From the NCBI RefSeq assembly GCF_024868665.1, contig NC_079890.1:8957081-9021080 (forward strand): DNA of 64,000 nt, written 5' to 3'. This document shows, piece after piece, positions 46,501 to 51,661 of the stretch. Under the pieces are notes generated by a model. The model ran no database searches. It saw only the letters and a list, made by a program, of their open reading frames with translations, and was not told the DNA's origin. The position numbers were made by a program, and so were the translations under genes. The stretch's first letter is position 1, and each line of letters starts with the position of its first letter. Source of the DNA: Triplophysa rosa. Taxonomy: Eukaryota > Chordata > Actinopteri > Cypriniformes > Nemacheilidae.

Positions 46501-49500
46501 ACTACCATTTCAAAAATAGAGAGGCATCGCGGGTATTTTGAAGCTTTAGCATCGCGATGCTACCGTAGCACCGGTAGACCTTGCAACCCTAGTTGAGAGC
46601 TGCCTGCACTTCGGTTCTGTTTCCTGTCAGTTTCATGACAAGCTCTTATTCCATGGATAAAGTGAATATCGTTAAGCATTTTCTCCCACATGAGTCCATT
46701 ATACTGTAAGGAAGAGTTTAAGGCTTTTCAGTACGTACCTGAACAACGACCAGGGAAAACAAAATAATTATTTTTTATCACTGATATCAAACATCAGTAT
46801 GATATCAGAAAAAATGTATGTTCTCAGTGGAATAAAAAGGGTCGTTCTTTTAACAACAGCTAACTTAGTCTTTATTACAAGTACAATTTGACAGAGATGT
46901 GGCTTTCCCCAGTCGTTGTTAGGTATGTTAAGTTGTTTTAGAAATTAAACCGGAAACTGATATCCCGACTTCTGACAACATCGGAAGTTGTTGTTCGTCA
47001 CTACACTTGTGCACAGAGCCCATAGATTGTATAAAAACAGTTGCATTTTGAAATGGAAATGGCAGCAGACTGACAGTTGAAGGGGAGGAGTTAACAGATG
47101 TCTAACTGATGTCACTTGAGATGGATAGTGCATTTTCAGATTTTATCTGAAGATTATGAGGGCACATGAATTTTAAAAAGAGAATGACTCCCACTGCTAT
47201 TTACAATAAATGTTACAATATTTCATAAAAAAATAGGAATTGTGATTTTTAAGTTCACAGGGACTTTAAGGGTCTATATCAGTGGAGGAATATTGCAAGA
47301 CCATGTAAATGGTGACTGTAGCGAGGAAGGCGGGATGAGAGCTGTGGGCCAGGAAGGCGGGGCCGGTGGCGTGAGTGATAATGAGTATCAGCTGTATGCG
47401 AACCGGTCCCGCATGCCTCACGGGGGAGCTCGGGAGCATTCCAGGCCTGGAAATGTTAAGTTTTGTGTTTATGTTTGTGTGCCTTTTACTTCCGTATTAT
47501 TGTTTGTTTATTTTTGATTAAATATGTTTAAATGTTCGCCGGTTCCCACTTCCTTCCTTCCGTTTTATTGAGCTTTGCTACATTGGTGCCGAAACCCGGG
47601 AGGAAGGAGGGACATGCTGTCGAAGAGCCCTCGCCGCCGAGCGGCCTCGTGGTGCTGGGGAGTTCGGGCAGCGCAGACGAAGGACGTCCGCCAGCGACTG
47701 CCCGAAGCGGTGGTGCCGGAGAGAGAGAGCTCGATGGGGGACGAAGACCTTGCTGCCGTGCTCCTGGGTCGAGGTGGGGTGGCGGCCGTAGAGGAGGGAG
47801 CGGAGGAGTTCGGGCCGTTTGCCGTGGGCCGGAGCTTGCTGCTGTCCACCGGAAAACAGGGCAAGAGCAGGGAACGGACAACTCGCTGCCGGCTGCCCTC
47901 GGGGGGAAGCCATCGCCAGCCGCCAGGAGGCGGAGGAGGATCGGGTCGCCCCGGAGCGTCCCGCACCACCGCATAGCACCGCGAGGAAGAACCTCTCGGC
48001 TGGGCTGAGGACCGAACGACAGCGTGTCAGGGAACCGGACTATTTTTTTCTCCTTCTCTCCCCTCTCTCGTCCCTGTCACTCGGGGTGCTCCCGGCTCCG
48101 TTCTCTCGTCTCATCGGTGCGTACCCCCAAGCGCTGGGGCTCTCACGGGGGGGCCCCCCGGGGGGAGTAAGCACAGGCGCGGTGGTACGCCCCGGCCTGT
48201 GAGGGGCGATGGGGATATGTAGCGAGGAAGGCGGGACGAGAGCCGTGGGGCAGGAAGTCGGGGTGGTGTGAGTGATAATGAGTATCAGCTGTACGCGCAC
48301 CGGTCCCGCATGCCTCACGGGGGAGCTCGGGAGCATAAGAGGACGAGCGACGGGACTGCTGAGGAGAGTGGACTGGGCCCGGAAATGTTAAGTTTTGTGT
48401 TTATGTTTGTGTGGCCGGCAGTCGTCCATGAGGGGCTGCCAGCCTTTTACTTCCATATTATTGTTTGTTTATTTTTGATTAAAGTTTATTGTTAAATGTT
48501 CGCCGGTTCCCGCCTCCTTCCTTCCGTTTTATTGAGCTTTGCTACAGTGACTGTTGTAGCTATATGTGTGATGAATAGCTGTTTCCCTTAATCCTACTAA
48601 CCTTCATGGGGACAGACAGACTGCTGTTGATGTTGGCTTTCTGCAGCCAACCCTGCTTCATCACACCACCTCTCTGAGAGCACAGAGACGACGAGTCCTA
48701 ACACACACACACACACAATAAAACTAATAGAGCAGATACTGTAAACTGATCTCAATAGAAAACACTCAACAAATTTGTAAGATTCATCGTTCTGATACAA
48801 GTATGATACAAAAAAATTTGCACATTGCTTACAATTTACACATACTCATGGCAATGAGTCACTTTTTCCTTGCGAATGCACTCAGCTGCATCACACAGAC
48901 ATTACCACAACACAGTAAGGCACAAACAAAGCTTGACATGCCTTAACAAATATTGGTATATTCAAAAAGACAGACTGGATTGAGGTTGTACTTCTGTTAC
49001 TGTAGAGGTACAGACTAGTACATGTGTATATGTGTGTGTGGGGGGGACCTGCATGTCCGATCTAATTGAATTGGCCTGCCAATTTTATGAATTTTATCAA
49101 TCTATTATGAATGCCTTTCTCCTGCTCTCCACTGTAATATAATTGTCCAAATGCCCTTCTTCCCTCTTTCTTCAAACATTTCTCATTCCTCTCTGCGTTG
49201 AACAGCCCCTTTGAGACTGATCAATTGCTTGCACCCTGTCCTCTCTCTAGTCACTCAGCTAATTGATTTAACTGCATGTCAGGCATGTATTAAAGCCAAC
49301 ATATACTGAAAGGTAATGCTTAATTTATGACTTACTACTGAATGTTCCTACTCAACTTATACAATGATTTTACTGTTCGTGGTATTTAGGTTTGTCAGTC
49401 GTCTCCCTAACCCTAAAAATGCTCTTGTGGATATCCAGCATTCACTTTCATTGTGTATTTTGCCTTGAAAACCAAAATGGCTAAAATAATTTTCTCCGCC

Positions 49501-51509
49501 TCTCTATGAGAGTGATTTATTGGATTAGCCATGAAAAAATCAAAATAAAAGATGAATAAAGGATTATTATTTTTTCATAGATATCACAATTATATTGTTA
49601 TGAATTCTTCTGGCCTTAAATATAATATTGTGACAGCCCTAGTTTAAACACATAAATTCAGACACACACATTCAACATACTGTACACGTCTACTGTTGTA
49701 CACACACACAAACACATGCAGAGCAGAGCAGCAAACCGTTTGCTCTGAAATCACTACTCCTTTCATCTAATTTTATCTTAATCTGCAGGACATTTCAGTA
49801 TGTGGCTATAAATAGAACACAATTGGGGTCAGGTTGCATGTAATGGGCCTTTCTTCTGACTGTCTGGCCTTTACCTTAACATCTGATTATTACCTCACAG
49901 AAGCCCCATAACATTCGTACTGTTTTCAGAAGAGCAGAATATTACAAACATTATCCGTCACATCCATAAGAGGTGAAACATGATGATTCACACTCTATTA
50001 CCGGTGGAAATAGATAATACTGTGTTTTTTTCATCTCAGAACTGCTTCACATATTGCGCAAGTAAGCGGACATCATGTTTTCCTCCACTACAGATTTCCA
50101 CAATCAAATATTAAAAAGCTTTTACCTCCTCTCCCTCATCGACCTCAAACACTTGGCTTGGAAGCTTCTCTGTCTTCATCCCTTTACTGCAATGGAGAAA
50201 AATTAGCTTACACCATATTTTGGAAATAGGACTGTGAAACCCTTGGCAAATAATTTGCAAACTGGAACATACCAGGGCAGCATCCGGAAATCTCCAGAGT
50301 AAGCCTCGTAATTATAGTTGATGATGTGCCAGTCTGTGTTGTCCATCTTAATGCACTGCCAATGAATGAAAATACTGCTTAGTGATAAACATTGGAAAAT
50401 ATGATGTTTTATTAGTGAGAAAGCTGTGGGCTTAGCTTAGTTTTGGCAGTGAAAAGTTCAGTGTAGTCTTTACCTCTTTGGCGAAAAGGCTTTCAGCTTC
50501 GTTTTCTGCATTTTGAGGAACTGGAGAAATTATGGTTCTCCTTTGACGTTCAATCTGGCACTCCTACAATAGATTACAATCAATCCTGTGTTATGTTTTA
50601 TATTAAAATCTCAAATCTCACAGGTTTACATATTAAATGCATTGTACAAAAACTACTAAATACAATTAAACAGTGACAAATACATCTTGTATGGTAACAG
50701 TTTACAGTAAGTTTTTTTACACATATTTTTTTAATATTAGAAAACAGGAACTAACAACATTGTTTTAAGCATGTATTAATATTTGTTAATGTTAGTGAAA
50801 ATACAATTGTTCATGTCATCATGCATTAACTAATGATACAATTTTTGATTTAAAAAATGTATTAATAAATGCAAAAGGAACCTGAACTAACATTAATAAC
50901 TATTGTAGAAGTATTGTTCACTGTTAGTTCATGTTAGCTATGCATTAACTAATATTAAAAACAAATACATCCTTATTAAAGTCTTACCCTATATGTTTTA
51001 TTTCTTTGCTGTTTTTTGTGTTTATTATTAGTAATAGTAACTTTCTTTTCATCTATTCAATCTACTCAAAAGTGAAAGAATAATATTTTATTTGTTTTAT
51101 TACAATTCTTACATTATTCAACCCATTGTCACTAGGCTACTTCCTGTCACATGACTTTTAATCAGCATTTTGCTGTAACCACTTTATGTTCACTTTGCTC
51201 CAGGAGCCACAAACAAGATTTTGTTTATATAGCACGTGTTTAAAAAGTATTAGTAATATTTAATGTCATCCAATTGCTTCTCCACAATTCAGAATGTAGC
51301 CTGGTAAAAAGGTTGGGTTGGCAAAACTGCCGACATCTTCCGAAGATTTAGCAAATGTGTACATTTCAGAAAAGTGTTTGTGCAATACTTACTGATACAT
51401 CATCAGCTGGCCACAACAGCAGGTCTCTCTGTGGATCACTGTGGATTTGAGCTTTCCTCTGGAACACCACATTTTCATAGTCCAGTGGCTCGATGATCTT
51501 CGGTTGCTC
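15277..51509 (-). CDS. dock11: dock11 (Zizimin2), 22 internal exons, partial gene
   Basis: DOCK11 is a DOCK-D family exchange factor that loads GTP on CDC42; its N-terminal region also binds active CDC42, its PH and DHR-1 domains bind phosphoinositides, and DHR-2 is catalytic. Twenty-two exons on the minus strand, listed separately, join in phase into 823 codons (2469 nt) with no stop. In order they give the conserved N-terminal DOCK-D region (fragment residues 1-117), a PH domain (about 125-240), a linker (about 245-600) and DHR-1/C2 (about 600-793 and on). Wording such as [26 protein letters not shown] and FAKARNIAVC fits DOCK11 better than DOCK9 or DOCK10 as I know those families. The initiator exon and DHR-2 are not seen, so the gene runs past both window ends. 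Introns range from 75 bp to 11.9 kb and the long ones are full of transposons. Paralog choice is from recalled family sequence, not a search. Confidence 0.93.
15553..15636 (-). CDS. dock11: dock11 exon: end of DHR-1
   Basis: 84 nt, phase 0, encoding [20 protein letters not shown] and VASTIYTQ. Acceptor TTTGCAG, donor GTATGT. Confidence 0.93.
15767..15888 (-). CDS. dock11: dock11 exon: DHR-1/C2, apparent GC donor
   Basis: 122 nt encoding [20 protein letters not shown] and [17 protein letters not shown]. The phase demanded by the next exon and a stop six codons further on leave AAG followed by GCAAAG as the only in-frame exon end, a second GC donor. The 75-bp intron before it is the shortest in the gene. 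Acceptor TTGCAG. Confidence 0.85.
15964..16087 (-). CDS. dock11: dock11 exon: DHR-1/C2
   Basis: 124 nt encoding [20 protein letters not shown] and KKREAVETL. Acceptor TTGTAG, donor GTAGGC; a CA-rich simple repeat lies just inside the intron. Confidence 0.94.
16312..16430 (+). repeat. MITE fragment (TTCACCCAAAAATG family)
   Basis: GTTCACCCAAAAATG and GAATAAATAATGACAGAATT are the diverged end of the family seen at 19836-21122 and 55925-56162, inserted in a dock11 intron. Confidence 0.65.
17007..17099 (-). CDS. dock11: dock11 exon: DHR-1/C2
   Basis: 93 nt, phase 0, encoding [20 protein letters not shown] and [11 protein letters not shown], a near-invariant C2 stretch in DOCK-D proteins. Acceptor TTTTAG, donor GTAGGA. 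Confidence 0.95.
17217..17282 (-). CDS. dock11: dock11 exon: DHR-1/C2
   Basis: 66 nt, phase 0, encoding [17 protein letters not shown] to GPVK. Acceptor CTCACAG, donor GTGAGT. Confidence 0.94.
17814..17998 (-). CDS. dock11: dock11 exon: DHR-1/C2, apparent GC donor
   Basis: 185 nt encoding [33 protein letters not shown] and [10 protein letters not shown] to SFAK. The conserved FAK-ARN junction places the exon end at AAG followed by GCGAGA, i.e. a GC rather than GT donor. A GT donor 33 nt further on would add 11 in-frame, non-conserved residues. Acceptor TTCACAG. Confidence 0.9.
18693..18769 (-). CDS. dock11: dock11 exon: lead into C2
   Basis: 77 nt encoding [20 protein letters not shown] and VPPDLS, ending one base into an Asn codon. 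Acceptor TTTTAG, donor GTGAGT. Confidence 0.9.
18992..19114 (-). CDS. dock11: dock11 exon: linker before C2
   Basis: 123 nt encoding [20 protein letters not shown] and the helix ending LTDLKK. Two acceptors four bases apart are possible (TTCAG and ACAG); only the upstream one keeps the frame. Donor GTGAGT. Confidence 0.9.
19314..19396 (-). CDS. dock11: dock11 exon: linker before C2
   Basis: 83 nt encoding [20 protein letters not shown] and MPFAWAA; ends inside an Arg codon. Acceptor TCTCAG, donor GTAAGC. Confidence 0.92.
19629..19751 (-). CDS. dock11: dock11 exon: linker before C2
   Basis: 123 nt, phase 0, encoding [20 protein letters not shown] and [13 protein letters not shown]. Acceptor GTCTAG, donor GTCTGT. 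Confidence 0.92.
19836..21122. mobile_element. Hairpin MITE, interrupted by a hAT element
   Basis: The left end AAAGGGAAAATTCTGTCATC and right end GATGACAGAATGTTCATTTT / GAGTATCCCTTT are inverted. The interior includes arms 19914-20008 and 20061-20162 that are near-perfect reverse complements around a 52-nt loop. A hAT element (20192-21046) splits the right half. Without it the MITE is about 430 bp. Confidence 0.8.
20192..21046. mobile_element. hAT non-autonomous element, TSD ATATTTAT
   Basis: Ends TAGGGGTGGGAATCG and CGATTTTTTTCCCACCCCTA are inverted. ATATTTAT flanks it exactly at 20184-20191 and 21047-21054, the 8-bp TSD expected of hAT. 855 bp, no transposase. It lies inside the hairpin MITE. 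Confidence 0.92.
21605..21995 (+). repeat. Candidate solo LTR, unclassified
   Basis: A GC-richer island starting near TGTGGCGGGGGTACAG contains a TATA-like CATATAAGACACGTG and, 240 bp on, an AATAAATATGG polyadenylation-like signal, the layout of an LTR. No TG...CA boundary pair or TSD could be fixed. Confidence 0.3.
21996..24756. other. Intronic sequence, mostly unrecognised
   Basis: The part 23940-24265 (ACCAATCAGAGCATTTCGGA ... GGCTCCTTTAA) looks like a fish MITE end but its partner was not found. No exons. Confidence 0.45.
24757..24872 (+). mobile_element. tRNA-derived SINE with L2-like tail
   Basis: B box GTAGGTTCGATCTCAGG and tail TTGGATAACAGAGTCTGCCA then AAATGTAAAT are typical of teleost SINEs whose 3' end copies an L2 LINE tail. 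Confidence 0.7.
25093..25329 (-). CDS. dock11: dock11 exon: linker with conserved [10 protein letters not shown] block
   Basis: 237 nt, phase 0, the longest visible exon: [29 protein letters not shown], then a variable Gln/Glu-rich part ending LLHFPAQ. Acceptor TTGCAG, donor GTAAGA. A nested hAT/LTR insertion starts 80 bp upstream. Confidence 0.93.
25512..25553. repeat. (GA)n microsatellite
   Basis: About 20 pure GA units within the hAT element. Confidence 0.95.
26070..26505 (+). repeat. GC-rich minisatellite, second element
   Basis: Units built on CCAGCCGGCGTCCAGTCCGG, then CATGTCCAGCCGGCCTTCCA; less regular than at 10378-10970. Confidence 0.85.
26166..26792 (+). CDS. Pro/Ala/Ser-rich repeat ORF, second element
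   Basis: Reads [14 protein letters not shown] repeats and then [15 protein letters not shown], the same frame and tail as 10625-11137. Start unclear, because the 5' part is deleted. Function unknown. Confidence 0.35.
   Translation: MRSAASRPCPAASSFQRLGPMSAASQPASGHVQPAFQPASAMSSRPPAGVRALCKRLPAGVRPMSSRPLPHAASGLSGSGPFQRRQSHVQPPSTPAGVKHVQPAFQPASSPVSLAWETPGPRTVPPRTPPKSPRTSRPRAQPGTGTSPHPHELPPMGLVLPHPPPLLFLLSHPNPIVILSCLPLILFSMFCLVLSLSQSALSCPSTPW
26826..27437 (+). repeat. 3' LTR, second element
   Basis: 612 bp, TGTCATGGCTCTGC to ATTCGTGACA, with AATAAAGC near 27370. The hairpin GAGCACCTGGAGGTGCTC and a polypurine tract precede it. Confidence 0.9.
28453..28593 (-). CDS. dock11: dock11 exon: linker
   Basis: 141 nt, phase 0, encoding [24 protein letters not shown] and ending GVLTN. 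Acceptor CTTCAG, donor GTGAGT; strong match to DOCK11 spacing. Confidence 0.93.
28683..28766 (-). CDS. dock11: dock11 exon: linker
   Basis: 84 nt, phase 0, encoding [12 protein letters not shown] through FTLDPDTQ. Acceptor TCTAG, donor GTTAG. Confidence 0.88.
29080..29159 (-). CDS. dock11: dock11 exon: linker after PH
   Basis: 80 nt encoding [12 protein letters not shown] through SLHPELMK; Ser-rich linker. Acceptor CACAG, donor GTACC. The preceding 6.8-kb intron holds a DIRS element and a hAT element. Confidence 0.88.
29160..30591. other. Intronic sequence, nothing recognised
   Basis: AT-rich with no named repeat and no exon. Confidence 0.6.
30592..30790 (+). repeat. DIRS left terminal repeat and promoter
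   Basis: Begins GTTCCCTTTCTGTCGG; contains TATAAGAGG at 30740-30748, a likely TATA box, before the CATTCATTCACC stretch. The outermost ~25 nt are not in the right repeat. Confidence 0.85.
31002..33593 (+). pseudogene. DIRS gag-RT-recombinase fusion ORF (chimeric, 863 codons)
   Basis: Open for 863 codons but not one normal protein. Residues 1-60 hold a gag-like Cys motif ([15 protein letters not shown]). From about 97 on is reverse transcriptase: [11 protein letters not shown] (motif A) and YLDDWLIS (motif C). From about 465 to 610 the frame is wrong: RNase H is encoded one frame over (32407-32850). From about 610 comes the tyrosine recombinase catalytic core, with Arg in [21 protein letters not shown] (H-x-x-R) and Tyr in [10 protein letters not shown]. 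Compared with the second copy in this window, most of gag and the recombinase N-terminal domain (about 32838 junction) are missing. Hence the open frame is a product of deletions, and the copy is not autonomous. Confidence 0.85.
32407..32850 (+). pseudogene. DIRS RNase H segment in a shifted frame
   Basis: Reads [42 protein letters not shown] and [10 protein letters not shown], giving the D-E-D-D set of RNase H. It is frame-shifted from the upstream RT at about 32400 and ends at 32850 just after the internal deletion. Confidence 0.85.
34288..34395 (+). other. DIRS internal complementary region
   Basis: 34288-34339 is the exact reverse complement of 30592-30643; 34337-34395 is the exact reverse complement of 34601-34659. 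AAC (34337-34339) is shared by both. This is the template that joins the two ends into a circle in the DIRS replication model. Confidence 0.93.
34450..34659 (+). repeat. DIRS right terminal repeat
   Basis: Inverted copy of the left terminal repeat, with its own ~50-nt tip ending CCGTAACCAAGACGTT. Confidence 0.88.
34831..35863. mobile_element. hAT non-autonomous element, TSD GTCTAGCA
   Basis: Ends CAGAGGTGGGCAAACTACGG and AAAGTTTGCCCACCCCTG are inverted; GTCTAGCA flanks exactly at 34823-34830 and 35864-35871. 1033 bp, no transposase. Confidence 0.95.
35991..36165 (-). CDS. dock11: dock11 exon: end of PH domain
   Basis: 175 nt, [20 protein letters not shown] and the C-terminal PH helix ([11 protein letters not shown]). 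I chose donor GTAAAT because it leaves the phase that the next exon (Asp codon) needs; an earlier GTTCTC inside the exon is a weaker alternative. Acceptor TTGCAG. Confidence 0.92.
36594..36728 (-). CDS. dock11: dock11 exon: PH domain core
   Basis: 135 nt, phase 0, encoding [17 protein letters not shown] through SCINVIP. Acceptor TTTCAG, donor GTACAT. It is separated from the previous exon by an 11.9-kb intron made almost wholly of nested transposons. Confidence 0.95.
36990..37165 (+). repeat. Left inverted arm of the outer repeat around the transposon nest
   Basis: CTTCCGATGTTGTCAGAGGT, CGGGATATCAGTTTCTGGTT and AACAACGACTGGGGAAAGCC match the reverse complement of 46889-47045. These look like arms of a DNA transposon that was the first layer here. 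Confidence 0.8.
38422..39246 (-). repeat. 3' LTR of the Gypsy element
   Basis: 825 bp. A C-rich run at 39247-39260 on the plus strand is the polypurine tract on the coding strand. Confidence 0.95.
39279..42561 (-). pseudogene. Gypsy pol: protease, RT, RNase H, integrase, chromodomain; broken
   Basis: 42561-41560 holds a protease-like region (AFLDS, LGHPWL) and the first half of RT ([10 protein letters not shown]). 41552-39279 continues with YLDDILIFS (RT motif C), RNase H ([12 protein letters not shown]), a His/Cys integrase finger (CPVC), the integrase core ([30 protein letters not shown]) and a C-terminal chromodomain ([20 protein letters not shown]). Breaks: the protease Asp-Ser is not followed by Gly and the next residues are missing; a short deletion near 41580 shifts the RT frame; two compensating shifts around 40200-40320 garble integrase between its first two acidic residues. 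The 70-nt overlap with gag fits a -1 frameshift arrangement. Confidence 0.92.
42492..43457 (-). CDS. Gypsy gag
   Basis: Open frame of about 321 codons from [11 protein letters not shown] to KARAHP. It has an N-terminal coiled-coil-like part ([13 protein letters not shown]), a capsid-like core ([29 protein letters not shown]) and a CCHC zinc knuckle ([14 protein letters not shown]) near the end. I chose the Met at 43457 because further upstream codons lie inside the LTR; this ATG itself uses the last six bases of the 5' LTR (ATGACA). Gag seems intact while pol is dead. Confidence 0.85.
   Translation of the reverse strand: MTERSDHLQDSAGTDPLRMALQQQGAMLGHQASLLNAATQDVEVLNAQVAELLLQVTDLRRAAASPQILTPSTSRGLSLEPEPHANNPPLYDGNSSSCRAFLSQCALVFSLQPRRYATKEARVAYVLTLLTGQAREWGVAVWEARAPCCRSFGAFRAEMTSLFDRSARGDEAAAQLSRLSQGRKSITEYSIQFQTLAAACDWNEGALRSRFLDGLNNAISDEIATLDPPRDLEGLTNMCLRVESHFNARRRRPSPSSWRVRDANTSRILGSAPSEAEPMQLGRSHFSPVQKQERLYLGLCFYCGKPDHQALHCPLKARAHP
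43440..43450 (-). promoter_or_regulatory. Predicted self-priming site (PBS) of the Gypsy element
   Basis: Coding strand AACGGTCCGAC lies one base after the 5' LTR and inside gag. It is the exact complement of GTCGGACCGTT in the LTR (44059 down to 44049), the predicted mRNA start. No tRNA-type primer site is present. Confidence 0.65.
43452..44292 (-). repeat. 5' LTR of the Gypsy element
   Basis: 841 bp, TGTTGTGATCCCGG to TCATGACA on the coding strand. Confidence 0.95.
44049..44089 (-). promoter_or_regulatory. Predicted Gypsy promoter: TATA-like box and transcript start
   Basis: On the coding strand TATTTAG (44089-44083) lies exactly 30 nt upstream of GTCGGACCGTT (44059-44049). This distance is what a TATA-driven start would need for the 11-mer to be the first 11 nt of the RNA. 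Confidence 0.6.
44338..45405. mobile_element. hAT non-autonomous element, TSD CAGTAAGC
   Basis: Ends CAGGGCTAGTAAACTGGCGG and GTTGAAGACCCCTG are partly inverted; CAGTAAGC flanks exactly at 44330-44337 and 45406-45413. 1068 bp, no transposase. Body has repeated GGCCCGC words near both ends. Confidence 0.93.
45853..46591. mobile_element. hAT non-autonomous element, TSD GTTGAGAG
   Basis: Ends TAGGGTTGTCACGGTACC and GGTAGACCTTGCAACCCTA are inverted; GTTGAGAG flanks exactly at 45845-45852 and 46592-46599. 739 bp, inserted in the 3' part of the split LTR. Confidence 0.95.
46889..47045 (-). repeat. Right inverted arm of the outer repeat
   Basis: Reverse complement of 36990-37165. Confidence 0.8.
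47317..48546 (+). mobile_element. TRIM-like non-autonomous LTR element, TSD GTGAC
   Basis: LTRs 47317-47582 and 48218-48546 start TGTAGCGAGGAAGGCGGG and end GAGCTTTGCTACA. GTGAC flanks exactly at 47312-47316 and 48547-48551. TTGGTGCCGAAACCCGGGA directly after the 5' LTR is a good tRNA-type primer-binding site. GAGGGGCGATGGGG before the 3' LTR is the polypurine tract. The 635-bp interior is GC-rich and codes for nothing I recognise. The 5' LTR is about 60 bp shorter than the 3' LTR because of internal deletions. Confidence 0.93.
48602..48697 (-). CDS. dock11: dock11 exon: start of PH domain
   Basis: 96 nt, phase 0, encoding [20 protein letters not shown] and on to SVPMK, the first PH strand (GWLQK). 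Acceptor TGTTAG, donor GTTAGT. A TRIM-like LTR element ends at 48546, only 55 bp past the donor. Confidence 0.93.
48698..50125. other. Intron sequence, nothing recognised
   Basis: AT-rich, short CA and TG runs only. Confidence 0.6.
50126..50186 (-). CDS. dock11: dock11 exon: N-terminal conserved region
   Basis: 61 nt; completes the split Cys codon, then [20 protein letters not shown], an acidic stretch before the PH domain. The 86-bp intron before it is one of the shortest in the gene. Acceptor TTGCAG, donor GTAAAA. Confidence 0.9.
50273..50355 (-). CDS. dock11: dock11 exon: N-terminal conserved region
   Basis: 83 nt encoding [20 protein letters not shown] and GDFRMLP; it ends two bases into a Cys codon completed by the next exon. 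Acceptor TTGGCAG, donor GTATGT. Confidence 0.92.
50474..50563 (-). CDS. dock11: dock11 exon: N-terminal conserved region
   Basis: 90 nt, phase 0 at both ends, from ECQIERQRR to ESLFAKE. Acceptor TTGTAG, donor GTAAAG. This is the region of DOCK-D proteins implicated in binding GTP-CDC42 (family knowledge). Confidence 0.9.
50693..50988. mobile_element. MITE (GGTAACACTTTACAATAAGG family)
   Basis: Left GGTAACAGTTTACAGTAAGT and right CCTTATTAAAGTCTTACC are inverted; the body is the usual ATTAACTAATG / GTTAGTTCATGTTA alternation of this common fish repeat. In a dock11 intron. Confidence 0.75.
51393..51509 (-). CDS. dock11: dock11 exon: N-terminal conserved region, first visible exon
   Basis: 117 nt, phase 0 at both ends, encoding [14 protein letters not shown] through WPADDVS. 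The acceptor is a TGCAG and the donor GTAAGT. The EPLDYENV block is a hallmark of the DOCK9/10/11 N terminus. The upstream exon carrying the start codon is not visible; the next 2.6 kb upstream is a nested hAT pair. Confidence 0.9.
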
Positions 51510-51661
51510 CTGCACACATACAACACATATTGAGATGGCTTCCTAAAGCTAAAACAGCACACCTGTGCTGTTTATGGATAGAATGTTTGTCCCCTTCATA
51601 TTGCTGTTACAGAAATACACTGCCTGTTATTGTTTTGGGGTTATCTGATTTGTTGTTATAC

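Larger units (their letters stand above)
37211..46640 (+). mobile_element. Split LTR (likely solo), TSD AGCTC, holding further insertions
   Basis: Begins TGTCATGATCCTGTCCTCC and ends GTCAGTTTCATGACA; AGCTC flanks at 37206-37210 and 46641-46645. The LTR itself is only the first ~65 bp and about 45618-46640 minus a hAT element. Everything between is inserted later. Only one LTR is seen, so I infer a solo LTR. Confidence 0.7.

Noticed and set aside
36990..47045. Inverted arms as sign of a misassembly
   Set aside because: The exact AGCTC, CAGTAAGC and GTTGAGAG duplications and the paired Gypsy LTRs inside are what real nested insertions give.
47532..48008. Several overlapping 130-160-codon frames on both strands
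   Set aside because: They lie in the GC-rich interior of the TRIM-like element, overlap one another on both strands and show no domain.
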